Below, one piece after another: positions 22,832 to 35,699 of a stretch of 64,000 nt of DNA. The notes beneath the pieces are model-generated. The model worked only from the letters and a program-made list of their open reading frames with translations. It was not told the DNA's origin and searched no databases. The number at the start of each line of letters is the position of its first letter. Within the stretch, counting starts at the first letter, position 1. The position numbers and the translations under genes are program-made. Source of the stretch: Persicaria tinctoria (taxonomy: Eukaryota; Streptophyta; Magnoliopsida; Caryophyllales; Polygonaceae); NCBI GenBank assembly GCA_037127255.1, contig JBANSL010000004.1, forward strand, positions 744,001-808,000, in the 5' to 3' direction.

Positions 22832-25800
22832 ATGGCGTTGGGGAAGTATACACGAGTTGACGGGAAGAAATCTTCTAGTTACTGTTCAACTGTGTCCATT
22901 GTGGCCTTTGTGGCTCTATGCCTCATAGGCGTTTGGATGTTGACATCATCTTCAGTGAATCCAGCACAATCTGTGGATTTGCCTGCTGAAAAGCAAAACA
23001 CTGAAGTGAAAGATCCAAAAGAATATAGCGAGAGCAACACTAAACAGTTTGAGGACACACCTGGTGATATACCAGAAGATGCAACCAAAGGCGATGGCAA
23101 TGTAGGTGCCAATCAGGAAGAAAACAACGGCATTGAAAAACCAACAGAAGAAAAACAGGAGGAGAAAGTAGAAGAAAAACCATCAGAAGAACAAAAGGAG
23201 GAGAAGGTAGAAGAAACGCCATCAGAAGACAAGCCGGAGGAGAAAGGAGAGGAAAAGCAGGAGGAGAAAACAGAAGAAGATTCATCAGAAGAAAAGACCC
23301 CAGATTCAGAGTCTAAAAAAGAAGATGGATCTGATGATACAAAGACAGATGGTGATGAGAGCGGTTCAGAGGACCAGAAAACACCTGAAGGGAGCTCTCA
23401 AGAGGCGACGCCAGAATCTACTGACAATGAGAAGATGACCGAGGAGAGTTCAGGTGAAAAAAGAGAGGAAGAAAACATTCAAGAGAAAGTAGATGAGAAT
23501 CAAACTAAGGATTCAGATGATACCTCTGGTGATAAGGAGGATGGTAAACCAACAGATCAGGGTTCAAAGGAGGTATTCCCGTCTGGGGCACAGTCAGAGA
23601 TCCTGAACGAGACCACCACCGAGAGTGGGTCTTTCTCAACTCAGGCAACTGAGTCGAAGAATGAAAAGGAAGCTCAAACATCTTCTGAGCCAAAGAAGAT
23701 TAGCTACAGTTGGCAACTTTGCAATACCACTGCTGGGCCAGATTTTATTCCCTGCCTTGACAACTTGGATGCAATCAGACATCTTAGGAGTACAAAGCAT
23801 TACGAACATCGGGAGAGGCACTGCCCTGCAGAGCCTCCCTCCTGTCTCGTTCCCCTTCCTGATGGTTACAGACGCCCAATTGAGTGGCCTAAAAGCAGAG
23901 ATAAGGTACACATCCTATCTCGTTTAATCTTATACAAATTTGGCCCTTTTTTTAAAAAAAAAATCATTCGTTAGTAGGGCTCATTGAATTGTGCTTTATG
24001 CAGATTTGGTTCAACAATGTTCCTCACGTCAAGCTTGCTGCTATTAAAGGACATCAGAATTGGGTTAAAGTTAGTGGCGACTACCTTATTTTCCCCGGTG
24101 GAGGAACCCAGTTTAAACAGGGTGCTCTTCATTACATTGAATTCATAGAGAGCGTGAGTTTTTCCCTCACCGGTTTCTTCATTGGTCCATTTCCTTTTGC
24201 AAACACTCTCTAGTCACTACTCATTGACTGCATGTCTAAAATCTAAATCACTCATCTTAAGAAGATTTATCATCACATCTTGTGCTGCCTTCTCAAGTTG
24301 AATGCCACTTTTTTATGATCATCACAGATTCTCAGTGACCAAGGTGTACAATTTAAGTGGGGAAAGAGCCCTCGCGTTGTATTGGATGTTGGATGTGGAG
24401 TTGCTAGTTTTGGAGGCTATCTCTTTGATAAGGATGTCATAACAATGTCGTTAGCGCCAAAAGATGAGCATGAAGCCCAAGTGCAGTTTGCTCTTGAACG
24501 AGGCATTCCTGCTATATCAGCTGTTATGGGCACGACTAGACTTCCCTTCCCTGGCATAGTATTTGATGTTGTTCATTGTGCTCGTTGTAGGGTTCCATGG
24601 CATATAGAAGGTAATTGTCCATTCACCCTGTCATAATCTTACTTGGGAGTCAGGACTCAGGACAGTCATCTATAATCCGGTTTTGCTTATTTATGCATTC
24701 AAGCCATTCTTATTTTTCTCAATTCGATAGGTGGAAAACTTCTTTTGGAGCTTAATAGGGTACTCCGCCCTGGTGGTTTCTTTGTGTGGTCTGCCACTCC
24801 AGTTTATCAGAAGCTGGATGAAGATGTTCAGATTTGGAATGGTATGCCACATCTATTTTGATCATTTTTTTTAATCTCAACTTGTTCTCTTCTAAATGTT
24901 AATTCTTTGTTTGCTTCTTCAGCCATGTCTCAGCTAACAAAATCATTGTGCTGGGAACTTATTGTCAAGAAAAATGACAAAGTGAATGGAGTAGGTGTGG
25001 CAGTATTTAGGAAGCCTTCTACCAATGAGTGCTATGAGAAGAGGTCGCAAGGTGAACCTCCATTATGCTCTCAATCTGATGATCGTAATGCAGCCTGGTA
25101 ATTTCCCTTTCTTTGACACTCAAGGATTTGAGTTTTGACAAGAGACTGCGAATTTAATGGCTACACAATTAAACACCCTTTTCGTACTGTTTCAAGTATG
25201 ATTAGAAGCCCAGTAAAGTACTTAAACTGGTTTCTCCACAGGAATGTTCCATTGCAATCGTGCTTGCACAAAGTTCCTGAGGGTGATTCAGAACGTGGTT
25301 CTAACTGGCCGGAGCAATGGCCTGCAAGGGTTGAGAAAGTACCATACTGGTTGACTAGCTCTTCAGTTGGGGTATATGGCAAGCCTGCACCTGAAGATTT
25401 TACAGCTGACTATGAGCACTGGAAGCGTGTTGTCAGCCAGTCATATCTATCAGGGTTGGGAATCAACTGGTCAACAGTGAGAAATGTTATGGACATGAGA
25501 GCTATCTATGGAGGGTAAGCAAACTGATTGCCCCACTCTCCAAACCTTGTATATGTTAAAATGAATCCTTCTACTCTCCTGCACATCTGTTTGATTTGGC
25601 ATTGCTCGTCTCTCTACTATAAAGTAGCCAACCTAGCAGTTCACCCTGTTTGTTTATTTGTTACTGGCAGATTTGCTGCAGCCTTGCGAGAAATGAACAT
25701 CTGGGTCATGAATGTGGTCTCTGTAGACTCTGCTGATACACTTCCAGTTATCTACGAGCGTGGACTTTTCGGGATCTACCATGATTGGTGTGAATCGTTT

Positions 25801-26189
25801 AGTACCTACCCAAGATCATATGATCTTCTCCATGCAGATCATCTCTTCTCCAAGATAAAGCAGAAGTAATGCTTCGCGGATTAGATTTTAAAACCAATAT
25901 CATTTCAGTTTCTCAACTGTACCGTCCTTGGCTTATAATCTAATTGTATTTCGTGTGAAACAGGTGCAACTTCCCTGCTCTAGTCGCTGAGGCTGATCGA
26001 ATCCTAAGGCCAGAAGGTAAGATTATCATCCGGGATAATGTTGAGACAATTACTGAGCTCGAGGGCATGTTTAGGGCGATGCAGTGGGAGATCAGGATGA
26101 CCTACTCCAAGGACACAGAAGGATTGTTGTTTGCACAGAAGACAACGTGGCGTCCGAAGGAGGCAGTTACTTTGCCTTATGCCATTTGA
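22832..26189 (+). CDS. PMT26: Probable methyltransferase PMT24/25/26-like
   Basis: Eight coding exons: 22832-23905, 24004-24153, 24328-24610, 24731-24841, 24923-25097, 25242-25514, 25671-25865 and 25964-26189. All have GT-AG junctions and continuous phase, giving 828 aa, close to the length I recall for Arabidopsis PMT26. A short cytosolic N-terminus precedes one membrane anchor (about residues 21-40: [17 protein letters not shown]). Then comes a long acidic Glu/Lys/Ser/Thr-rich stem (to about residue 285) with EEK repeats. The lumenal DUF248 domain has the SAM-binding [23 protein letters not shown] and RNVMDMRA. PMTs of this family act in the Golgi and are linked to pectin methylation; the exact substrate is not shown by sequence. 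All core motifs are intact, so the gene looks functional. Confidence 0.95.
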
Positions 26190-26943
26190 GCTCACTCAGT
26201 TCCCCTGTAATCACGCATTCAGCGGCCCAATCCTCCCACATTGAAGTCGCAAAGCCAAGCATTGCTCTCCGAGATTTAGGTATTCTTTTGTTCTAGATGA
26301 AATTTGTAATTTTTCCACCCTTTCCCCATTTAATTCCTCATGTTACTATGTCTGCTTGGTCTACTACATTAGTATTGGCCTGTGTCAAAAAAAAAAAGTA
26401 TTGGCCTGTGTCAATTTTTTTTTTAATCTTCTAAAAGCTCCTGTTGTAAGTCTCCTATACAATTTAGTTTATTGATAAGAAACAACAAAAAAGATCGATT
26501 CTTGTAAACAGCTCGAACCACAGTTTGGATTCCTTAGCACTTTTGAGTGAATCTGGGAAATTTTCATGCAAATGAAACCCAGAGTAAAAATGTCACCAAG
26601 AACGCCTATAAAAAGGGTGGTAGCTTAATGAAGATGAGCGGTTTATATAAGGTAAAAAAAGAGAAGGAAAATAGGGAAAATCAGTTAAATGGGCTGTTAA
26701 GTTTCCACGTAGAGAGCGAGTCCCATGGGTGGGTGCCTGGGCTGTTAAACAAGGAACAAACTCCTTAGAAATTGCCTACTTTTGTGCTCATCTTGACATT
26801 TATTACATCTCCCCTTACTTGTATGGTCTCTCATTCCAGAAGGCAAACAACCAAAAATCATCCCTCTCTATAACCAATCAAAAAGGAAAAAAAGGGAAAA
26901 AAAAAGGATTAAAATTAAAAACATTATCAACCTTTGTTCCTCA
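26190..26943 (+). other. PMT 3' flank and NF-YB upstream region
   Basis: No ORF is supported. A TTTATATAAGG box at 26642-26652 is a candidate TATA element for the downstream NF-YB gene, leaving a leader of about 270 nt. A/T-rich runs near 26390-26430 probably belong to the PMT 3' region. Confidence 0.45.
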
Positions 26944-27792
26944 ATGAGCAATGAAATGCAAGCCACCAATCTCCTGCCTTTCAGCAACGCCCAGAATGTT
27001 CACCCGGACATGGCAAGGATAAAAGACGAGAGCCATGAAAACGGGAGCATAAGGGCCAACCATGGAACACCCCCGGAAAGCCCATGTATGAACGGAAACA
27101 ATGCCACCGCCCCCACCAGCAGTGGCAACAGCAATGGCAACCCTAACGCCAATCTCAACAAGGAGCAAGACAGGTTCCTTCCGATTGCCAATGTAGGGCG
27201 GATCATGAAGAAGGTGATTCCCACCAACGGCAAGATATCAAAGGATGCCAAGGAGACTGTTCAAGAATGTGTGTCGGAGTTCATCAGCTTCATCACCGGA
27301 GAGGCCTCCGATAAATGCCAAAGGGAGAAGAGGAAGACCATCAATGGGGATGACATCATATGGGCAATCACCTCCCTTGGCTTTGAGGACTATGTCAACC
27401 CTCTTAAGCTCTATCTCAACAAGTATAGGGAGATTGAGGGAGAGAAATTGAATGTTCCGAAGCAGCCACAACACCAACACCAACACCAACATCAACAAAG
27501 GTCGATAGGATCAGATCAACAACAACAACTACAACATCCTCGGATGCACCCTTATCCTCATTTCCAAAGGGCGGATCAAATGGGTATGTTAGGGGCGAAT
27601 GTTGGAGGGTTAGCGCCATATCCGAATCCGGTAGGTGTGTTTACATCACAGAGGACATTAGCTCATCAAACGCAGTATGTTGGGACGGATCAGGGATTCT
27701 CTTCACCTTTCTCTCCTAGTAGTAATAGTAATTCTCTGCAGAAACCTTACCACCAAAACATAGAGCAAATCGATTCGGTTGGCCACTGGTAA
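26944..27792 (+). CDS. NFYB7: Nuclear factor Y subunit B (NF-YB7-like), intronless
   Basis: 282 aa in a single exon. The histone-fold domain spans about residues 74-168: [17 protein letters not shown] for the DNA-contact helix, then [17 protein letters not shown] and [17 protein letters not shown] pairs with NF-YC, then NF-YA, to bind CCAAT boxes in the nucleus. The SKDAKE segment has Lys where LEC1-type subunits have Asp, so this is a non-LEC1 member. The [13 protein letters not shown] and [15 protein letters not shown] variants look most like NF-YB7. The N-terminus is Asn/Ser-rich. After the fold there is a His/Gln run (CAA/CAC repeats), then a Pro/Gln/Ser tail of low conservation. Confidence 0.95.
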   Translation: MSNEMQATNLLPFSNAQNVHPDMARIKDESHENGSIRANHGTPPESPCMNGNNATAPTSSGNSNGNPNANLNKEQDRFLPIANVGRIMKKVIPTNGKISKDAKETVQECVSEFISFITGEASDKCQREKRKTINGDDIIWAITSLGFEDYVNPLKLYLNKYREIEGEKLNVPKQPQHQHQHQHQQRSIGSDQQQQLQHPRMHPYPHFQRADQMGMLGANVGGLAPYPNPVGVFTSQRTLAHQTQYVGTDQGFSSPFSPSSNSNSLQKPYHQNIEQIDSVGHW

Positions 27793-28639
27793 CCCTCATC
27801 TTAATTAGTGCAGGAGGGTTAATAAAAACTACCCTTCATATATATACATATTTTTTTTTTAATAATTAAAAAAAAAATGTTATAAACTTTAAGAAAAAAA
27901 GAAGAAGGTTTATATACGGAAAAAATAGTGCGAAAGAATCTCATATATGTGTTTAGTTTCTTCTTTTTTCCATTATTTTGGGTTTAAATAATTAAGCTTG
28001 TAATACAGTTACATATGCATTTTTACATGTTAGGAGTAGAAGTCAAAGTATTGACGGAGAGATATATGAATAGAGTTTTTCAGTTTTGGTATTGTAAGTC
28101 TTTGTTGGGTACATAATCAATTATTTTATGCAAACACTTTTTTCCTAAAAGTAAAAAAAAAGGTTTGCTGGACAAATATGCATAAATAACGTAACATTCG
28201 AAAAAGAATCAAAGAAAGAAGTAATCCATTTAATTTTAATTTTAATTTTAATTTTAATAGTATAATGTATTGTATTATTAATTTGATATTTTAATTTGAA
28301 TATCCCTTTAGATAATGAATAATTTAATGGTAATCATGGGTGGTGAGGGTGACAAGACAAGCGCGCCTAAAGATTACCCGCCATTCACGAATCACGAGGG
28401 GAATGTGCAAGTGGACGAATTAGCCAAAATGTTAATCAATGAATGAATGAATGAATACACCGTATATTTAATACGGAGTACATCATAATATCATATGGAT
28501 GAGTCTGTTAAACATTAAAGGGCAACTGTACCTGCAAGTGGCATCAGATTCCGAAATACGAAACCACCTCTTTCTTCAAGTCTTTGATAAAGGATAGTAA
28601 TTGATTAGATTAGTCTCCCTCTTGGGAAATTTCAATTCA
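27793..28639. other. Intergenic region between NF-YB and RGLG
   Basis: AT-rich; contains an (AATTTT)n run at about 28229-28259 and a short (GAAT)n at about 28438-28456. No gene is seen. Confidence 0.6.
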
Positions 28640-29424
28640 TCTCACTCAGAATTACCTCCTCAACTCAAGATTCAAGATTCAAGATTCATTCCGCCATTCA
28701 GGGTGAGGGAGGTACCTCTTTCCTCTCTCCGTATCCATCCAACCGGCAACCGCTTGTTTTTGTAAGTATTTCTTCTTATTAATTGTTTCTTCACCTCATT
28801 TTTTTCGAGTTTTGATCTATTTAGATTTGGGGGTGCAATTCTCAACCTGGGATGCCTCCAAATCCAATTCAGCAATAGAGCCTTAGAATTCAACCACTTA
28901 GCCTTTCATTTCCGTCGAGAAATTTGGTGGTATTTGTGGATGTAGTTTCCAAAATTTGTTCCCATTCCAAGTCTCCCGGTGACCCCCTTTTTATTGTTAA
29001 CCACCGTTGACTTGACTGGTTGCATATGCATTGCAGCACCATTAATTGGACGGACTGGTATCGCCCTCAAACTGTCCAACAATCTATTCTTCTGTAAAAT
29101 TAGCCTCACTATCGCTCATTTCCAATCCCTCTCTTTTCTGTAAGCTCATTTTGGGTTTCAACTCCGAAATCCCCAGATCAGAACCCCAAGTGTTCTCAGA
29201 TCAGGTCCTCAATTTGGACCATGTTTTAGCACATGTACTGCAATACTTTAATTTGTTGGCCTATCTAGTTGCAAGCAGATCATACATACATTACAACGAT
29301 TATTAGATTGATGTGTTTAATTTGCCAACCAATTCCGTGCATTTCAGGATCCTTGGCTAATTAGTATGATGGATGAGTCCAGTACTTTACTTACGTAAGA
29401 GCTGTGTGATATAGCTTTTTGCTA
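28640..29424 (+). other. RGLG 5' leader with intron and short upstream ORF
   Basis: A probable noncoding exon ends at 28761 before GTAAGT. The next leader exon begins at 29348 after ATTTCAG. It contains a 10-codon upstream ORF at 29366-29398 (ATGATGGATGAG ... TAA) 26 nt before the main ATG, which could damp translation. The exon map is inferred from splice-like sequences only. Confidence 0.55.
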
Positions 29425-29622
29425 ATGGGGAATTCGGAATCAACTTATGATGCTGATCATAGTCCCAGAAATTTCCCACCTCCTCCACCCCTTTCTTATC
29501 CAGGAAGCTCAATGAATCCAAGTTACCCAACCCCAACCCACATAAGTGGGCAGCGGCTGACTTACATACCAGATAACTTTAGCACATTGGATCAGGTTCT
29601 CATCCTTTATTCATAACGTAGA

Positions 29623-29662
<40 letters not shown>

Positions 29663-31686
29663 TAGCAATATTAGTTTAGCTGTCTCTTCTGTTGCCATTT
29701 TCATTTCAGGTAACTGCTGCGTTAAGAGAAGCTGGTCTTGAGTCGTCGAATTTGATTCTTGGTATTGATTTCACAAAGAGCAATGAGTGGACAGGTGAAC
29801 TTTTAGTTTTACCATCTAGCTAGCTAACTTGTCAATTAAAGTCATGTTACTGAAAATTAAATTTGGTGCATGGTGTTGGTAGGGAAGCACTCATTCAATC
29901 GGAGAAGTTTACACGCACTTGGGAGCACTGCCAATCCCTATGAGCAAGCCATTTCCATTATCGGAAAGACATTGTCTCCCTTTGATGATGACAACTTGAT
30001 TCCTTGTTTTGGATTCGGAGATGGTTAGTGTAAAACATTGATAGCAGGCTACGCTATGTGAATATGTGATGGTGTTTGTGTTTTCTTACCTAAAAACGGG
30101 TGCTTCCCAATCCCATCCAGCTACAACACATGACCAACATGTGTTCAGCTTTTACCCTGATCACCGGCCCTGCAATGGTTTTGAGGAAGCCCTTGCACGG
30201 TACAAGGAGATCCTTCCCCACTTGAAGTTGGCAGGTAGGTACTAGCTACATAATTAAAGCATATCATTTTGGAGGAAAGTAAACATATATACTACTTAAT
30301 TCTTATACATGATGTAATGTAATTTGCTTAATAATTGATTCACAGGTCCGACCTCATTTGCCCCTGTAATTGATGCAGCAATTGACATTGTGGAGGAAAG
30401 TAACGGCCAATATCATGTCCTTGTAATCGTTGCTGATGGGCAGGTATCACACATTTCCACTAGCTATATCCATTTCGATCATATTGTGGAGAATGATCAC
30501 ATATATTGTGTTCTCTGTTGACCTCGTTTTTACTTTTTATGTGATGTGAGATAGGTTACCAGGAGTTCTGATACACCATCTGGGAGGCACAGTCCACAAG
30601 AGCAAGCAACCATTAATTCACTCGTTGCTGCCAGGTAAACCGGCCTCTATAATCTTATATATGCTTCACCTCAATTTCCATTTCCATCGTGACTAAGTGA
30701 ATGTGATCAATGTTGATAATCAGTCATTATCCTCTATCAATTGTATTGGTCGGAGTTGGAGATGGACCGTGGGAGGCCATGCAACAGTTTGACGACAACA
30801 TTCCTCAGCGCGAATTTGACAATTTCCAGGTGATCCATAACATCCTCTTTCTTAATTTTGATATGTTTAAACTTGTACATGTAATTTATGTTTCTTAATT
30901 TGTAAATTGAAAACTTTGGTGTCACTGTTTTAACCAATCCAACTCCAACGGGGTTTGATTGTGAATTGCAGTTTGTGAACTTCACCAAGATCATGTCAGA
31001 CAACAAAGACAGATCAAAAAAAGAAGCAGCATTCGCGCTTGCTGCTTTGATGGAGATCCCATTACAGTACAGGGCCACACAAAACATTCAGTTGACAGGG
31101 TAAATACAATACACCTTAGCTTCAACTCTCAATTAAGTCGATCAGTTTAATTAAAGATTTCCAAAACTCACCACTTTCGATTGATTGCAGGCAGAAAAAG
31201 AGTGGTCCGAGGACTAGGCTACTCCCCCCTCCCCCAAAAGTGGTAGAGCATGATAACGTAGGTAGATATCGATCAGTGTCGCGTGCTGCAAGCACAAGCT
31301 TTGACCCGGTAGCTGAACCAGCTACCTCATCTGAGCAGGTTTAGCCTTTACTTTCACTTGAGTTGAGTTGAGACCCTGAAAACTGACATGGCTATGCTTG
31401 TTTTGCTTCAATGTTTGTTCAAGGTTTGCCCTATATGCTTGACGAATCCCAGGAATATGGCATTTCAGTGTGGCCACATGGTACGTAAGCATTACATATA
31501 TACATATATATTGTTGAACGTAACGTTTGGATTTCACATATATATATATATATATATATATAATATGTTGAGGAGTTATTCGATCTTGTTGGTTTGGCTT
31601 AGACATGTAAGGATTGTGGTCCAACGCTCACAACATGCCCTCTTTGCCGGGAGGCCATTAAAACAAGGATAAGATTGTACACTTGA
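29425..31686 (+). CDS. RGLG: E3 ubiquitin ligase of the RGLG family (copine/vWA + RING)
   Basis: Eleven coding exons: 29425-29595, 29710-29794, 29883-30023, 30121-30234, 30346-30443, 30555-30634, 30724-30829, 30972-31099, 31191-31338, 31424-31480 and 31603-31686, giving 403 aa. The N-terminus MGNSES fits N-myristoylation, known for RGLGs and consistent with plasma-membrane attachment. A short Pro-rich linker follows. The copine/vWA domain (about residues 58-320) has the metal-site DFTKSNEW. The C-terminal RING spans about residues 359-392 ([25 protein letters not shown]). RGLGs ubiquitinate targets in hormone and stress signalling. The protein is shorter than RGLG1/2 in its N-terminal Pro-rich part, more like RGLG3-5. 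A TTG codon two codons upstream is not the start. Confidence 0.95.
29626..29657. repeat. (AT)n microsatellite in RGLG intron 1
   Basis: A long AT run; a second (AT)n lies at about 31538-31561 in the intron before the last RGLG exon. Confidence 0.95.
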
Positions 31687-32277
31687 ATAGATCCAGAGAC
31701 CAAATGTACTCTCCATCCATAACTTCACCAGCTTCAGGTTTGTTGTTTTCCCATCTCATATCAACCTCTCTCTCTCTCTCTATATATATATATTGTTGCA
31801 TCTATACAACTCAAATGTCCAGCTAGTTTGTATCTCTATCTTTAATTTGCTACATTGTCTCCATCTATCTTTTATGTGTGTATGTAAATTGTTAAATCTA
31901 CAATGCAACCCTTCAAATAGATAGTTTTGTTTTTCTTTTTGAAATTTGGAAAGTTGGAGGTTGATTCCGTTGTACACAAGCCTTATCGTGTATTAATAAA
32001 TCATTCGTCTGTTTTCTCATGATTATTTGTTTATTTATACTTGATTATTTGTCCATAACAATGTAATTATTCGCAAGTACAAATAGTGTAAAAGAAATGT
32101 AAATTTCATTCTAATGAATAATCGTCCAATACTATCAAATAATTTTATTACTACGAATAATCACATATAGTATCACCGAATAATTTCATTACTTCTAATC
32201 TCATTCGTTGATCTTGTAAATTCAATGGTCTAGATTTATTAATATGATACACCATAAATGTTCCGTATATACTACTA
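31687..32277. other. RGLG 3' flank, no gene seen
   Basis: AT-rich DNA with a CT/AT microsatellite near 31770-31792. It should include the RGLG 3' UTR, whose end cannot be set by eye. Confidence 0.5.
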
Positions 32278-32760
32278 CTAGTGGAATACCCGCGCCATGG
32301 CGCGGTTGCGATGGAAAAAATAAATAAATGAAAATATAAAATATTTATTATAAGGAATGACCAAATAAAATATAAACAAATTTTTGGAAAGTCTAAAACA
32401 GCAATATAGTTATTGAATGACATAGGTGTTCAGAAAAGGCACATAGTTGATGATATAGGCTTCTCAATGCAAATCCTGGAGAAAAAAATATTAATTAATA
32501 CAAAGGGATGAATTTGTACGATGAGTAACATTTATAGGTTTAATAATAAATGATATACAAAGTAAACTGTAAATATAAAAAGTTGAATAATTAACCAAAA
32601 TGTGTAAGCTACATAAGAAAGAGGCATTGGAGGGTGAGCTCTAAGAGAACTATCATTACGCCGCAAGGATTTCTCAATTTCTGCAAGAGCATAATTTCTT
32701 AGTTGTTTGTCACTTAACTGCAAATCTGAAGGGATAGAGAGTTAAGGACATAAATTATCA
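32278..32760 (-). mobile_element. Helitron 3' end with helicase remnant
   Basis: On the minus strand the end reads: perfect 16-bp palindrome (32290-32305, CCGCGCCATGGCGCGG), an 8-nt spacer, then CTAG at 32281-32278 followed by T, the Helitron 3' signature. Inside, 32724-32532 (minus, after a TTTGCAG acceptor) encodes LSDKQLRNYALAEIEKSL, RRNDSSLRAHPPMP. This matches a motif I know from plant Helitron helicases (LSDEQLKNYAL-type). The element therefore derives from an autonomous Helitron. The 5' end was not located and may lie far to the right. Confidence 0.72.
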
Positions 32761-32887
32761 TGCAATACATGCGGGAAATGGACAGAGACATGAAAATGCA
32801 TAGCCAATAAATAATGTACAAATTAATACATGAAAATGAAAAGACAATAAATAGGTTAACAATATGAAAATATTAAAAACTTGTATC

Positions 32888-33463
32888 TTCTAAAAATGAA
32901 GAAACAAAGTTCATCTCTCTTGATAAATCTGGTGATGACCCGGGATATGTGAGTCCTAAACCAAAAGAAACAAAGTCGAGATCTCCTGGTAAATCTGACG
33001 ATGAGCCTGGATATGTGAGTCATATACCAACAGAAACCCCTGGTTTATGCAACAATAAATATCCAAATATAAATGTTCGACCATCACCTAACTCCTCTAA
33101 GAAATCAAAGGTATTTGGGGCTGAGTCAACCTAATTCGATCTTAAAGCTCAAAATTTGTAGAATTCAAATACTTCTGGACTTAAAATCTTAACGAAAGAA
33201 CAACATTTACCAGACCCTTGACAAAAATGTATCATGATTTAGTTTGCCTTGTTGCCTAATCCTTGATTTGAAGAAATGGTACGGCATATGTATGGTATTT
33301 GGTGATATTTGAATGTTCAACCATTTATGTGTGTCCCTAAGAGAGTTTTTTTTGTTTGTTTTAAAATATTCTAGAATGTGTCAAAGGGAAAGAACAATAT
33401 TCTTGGTCTGATCCATCATGTATGGATCATGCTTCATGGTTTCAAAAAGATATACAGGCGATG
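32888..33463 (+). pseudogene. Unrecognised two-exon gene fragment
   Basis: The plus strand has an open stretch with an internal duplication: KSGDDPGYVSPKPKETKS, then KSDDEPGYVSHIPTET. It ends at a GT donor after SSKKSK (33109). An acceptor TTCTAG at 33375 leads to NVSKGKNNILGLIHHVWIM and a stop near 33463. This looks like the C-terminal exons of a protein I cannot name. Its position just inside the Helitron 3' end suggests captured host sequence. Confidence 0.35.
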
Positions 33464-35000
33464 ACTCTTAAACTACATGGAAAATATCCATTTTTCTCAA
33501 CTAAAAGTTAAATTCACTTTTTTTTTATTAAATTAGACACTACCTTAGTACATCTTATTGTCAAAAATATTTCAGACAATAATGATTATGTATTTATTTG
33601 TTGCACTTATATTCTGGAAGAGTAGTGTAGTAGATTATTTGGCTCTTAAAAATAGAAGATTTGATGCGGTTTAAAGCTTTAAATAATTTCCGACCAAGGA
33701 AAGTTGCTGAGTATTAAGGTTGGCTCAATGAAAAGAAAAAAGTAATAGGGTTGCAATAATGGTTTGTACTCTTTTACTTTGTGGTCTCTGATAAATTGGT
33801 GCGCCTCCTTAACTTGGTCATGCTTAGAAATAGTGCATCAGTGAGGGAAGCAAGATTAAGGACAAATGTTCTAGTAGAACCCCAGTTTCATGTCACTGAT
33901 CATTTAGGGAAACGAAAGGAGATGATTTCTTAGCCCAAATGATTTGAATGAGTTGCATCAGTAACAGTTTAATTCAGTTTAAACTTTAATGTTTAATGAT
34001 CAAAATTAAAAAATTCAACCAGGACTAACCATAAAAGTTAACACTATATTGATTTGAAATTTTCAGCCCAGTGATGGAGATAGGCAGGATCCAACAAATA
34101 CAAAAACTGAAATAAGCCAAAAAAAAATTGACTTAAAAACCTTAAATAAGATAATCCTAGAAGACCAGATACAATTTATCTACACCTGACCGACCTAGGG
34201 ACCTGTCCAACACATCAAGCTATGGAACTACAATGCTACCAATCTGTCCGGCCGGTATGTTTTCTTAAGCAAATCTGAATGTAAGTTCCTACATTGGCAC
34301 AACTGCAGATTTATTCGATGCATTGTCAACAGTTCCTACATTGGCACAACAACAATTGTTTCAGAATTATAAAAGATAAGATATAATCAAAGGGTTATAG
34401 CATAAACACTTTCCATTTAGTTTGATATGCAAATTCCAAAGCAAGTTAGGTTACCCGAGCATGGATGAAAGTCTATGACACTACAAAGGAACTGCTAAAA
34501 GCCCAGATAGGAGGAGACGATTCCAAATAGGATCATGTTCTTGATATGATACAGAACTTTCATTCCTTAAAGGAGCATCTCCGGAATTGTCTTTAATGAA
34601 TCATTTTGGATATTAGTAAGCTAATATGGTCCATTAATAAAATAACAGGCTTACGAAAGAGCTGATCATTCAATAGTGCAAAATACAACCGTCGCAGAGA
34701 GTTTAAAAATAAATAAAGCATGACCTGATCAGATCAAAATTTTCTTTTGGTGTTTTGACCTTCTTATGTTTTTGAGGATAAGGACAATTGTGTTTCACAA
34801 AGAACTCAAATATATGATCTGGAGGATAGCAATAAAGATAAAAAAAAACCTTGATGGGAGGCTTTATTTGATGCAATAAAGATAAAAACCTTGATGTGGA
34901 GGACAATCATCAGCAACCATGTAGTTAAGCTCAAACCCGATGGAAATGCAACCAAGAAAGCTATAAAGTTGCTTTTCGATAAATGATTCCACAAAAAGCT
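33464..35000. other. AT-rich region, no complete gene
   Basis: Mostly stop-dense sequence. Around 34995-34880 the minus strand has an open stretch (ELFVESFIEKQLYSFLGC, then ELNYMVADDCPP) that looks exonic. It is unassigned and may belong with the fragments to its right. Confidence 0.4.
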
Positions 35001-35124
35001 CACCCTTTAAAACATATAAAAGAGAATATCATCAGCACGACTAAGAATAAGAATAGAAAGTCAAGATAAGATGTCAGGCTGAAAAGATGATACCAGTTTG
35101 AAAGATATTTACACCAATGCTTAC

Positions 35125-35207
35125 CAATGACACGAGATGCCCATAACACCTCTTTAGCAGAACCACGCTTGATGGAGTTTACACACAAACTCAATATTGT
35201 AGCAAAC
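35125..35207 (-). pseudogene. IFRD-like exon fragment
   Basis: An 83-nt exon between an acceptor (TTTATTGCCAG) and a donor (ATTG then GTAAGC) encodes FATILSLCVNSIKRGSAKE and VLWASRVIG. This resembles the interferon-related developmental regulator family, which I recall as having FATLLHQCLNCIKKGS at this place. No neighbouring IFRD exons were found, so this is a fragment. A second exon-like stretch at 35655-35605 (minus, EARAANMEKLEEHTKHFK) is unassigned. Confidence 0.4.
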
Positions 35208-35699
35208 CTGGCAATAAAGAAGTGAAATGTTGATTAACCTAGTTGCAAACAACATTAAGATGTACATAGTTGCAAAAAGAATCCATGTTATACATAATTG
35301 GAAAATATGATAATGAAAGCCATAAATGAGTATTTCTTTTAGTCAATGATCTCTGCAATTCCCATTTAAGAAAAAAAAAGTCCAGCAATTCAAGACTAAA
35401 CAAACTTTTAGTGGATATAGAAAGGAATACACCAAAAGCCATGCACATAATAAAACATGAATGTCTTCAATCTATCATTTCTCAGTCGAAAACATTCAAA
35501 CATGATAAAGAAAAAAGCCATTAATTTCAGCAAAAGGGTAAATTTTGAAAAAACTAATCCAATAAATTTCAGGAAAAAGCAACCTTAAAAAATCATGAAA
35601 AAACAAACCTTGAAATGCTTTGTATGCTCTTCCAATTTCTCCATATTTGCAGCTCTGGCTTCCTGCAGATTCCAATAATAAAGATAAGGGAAAGCATGA

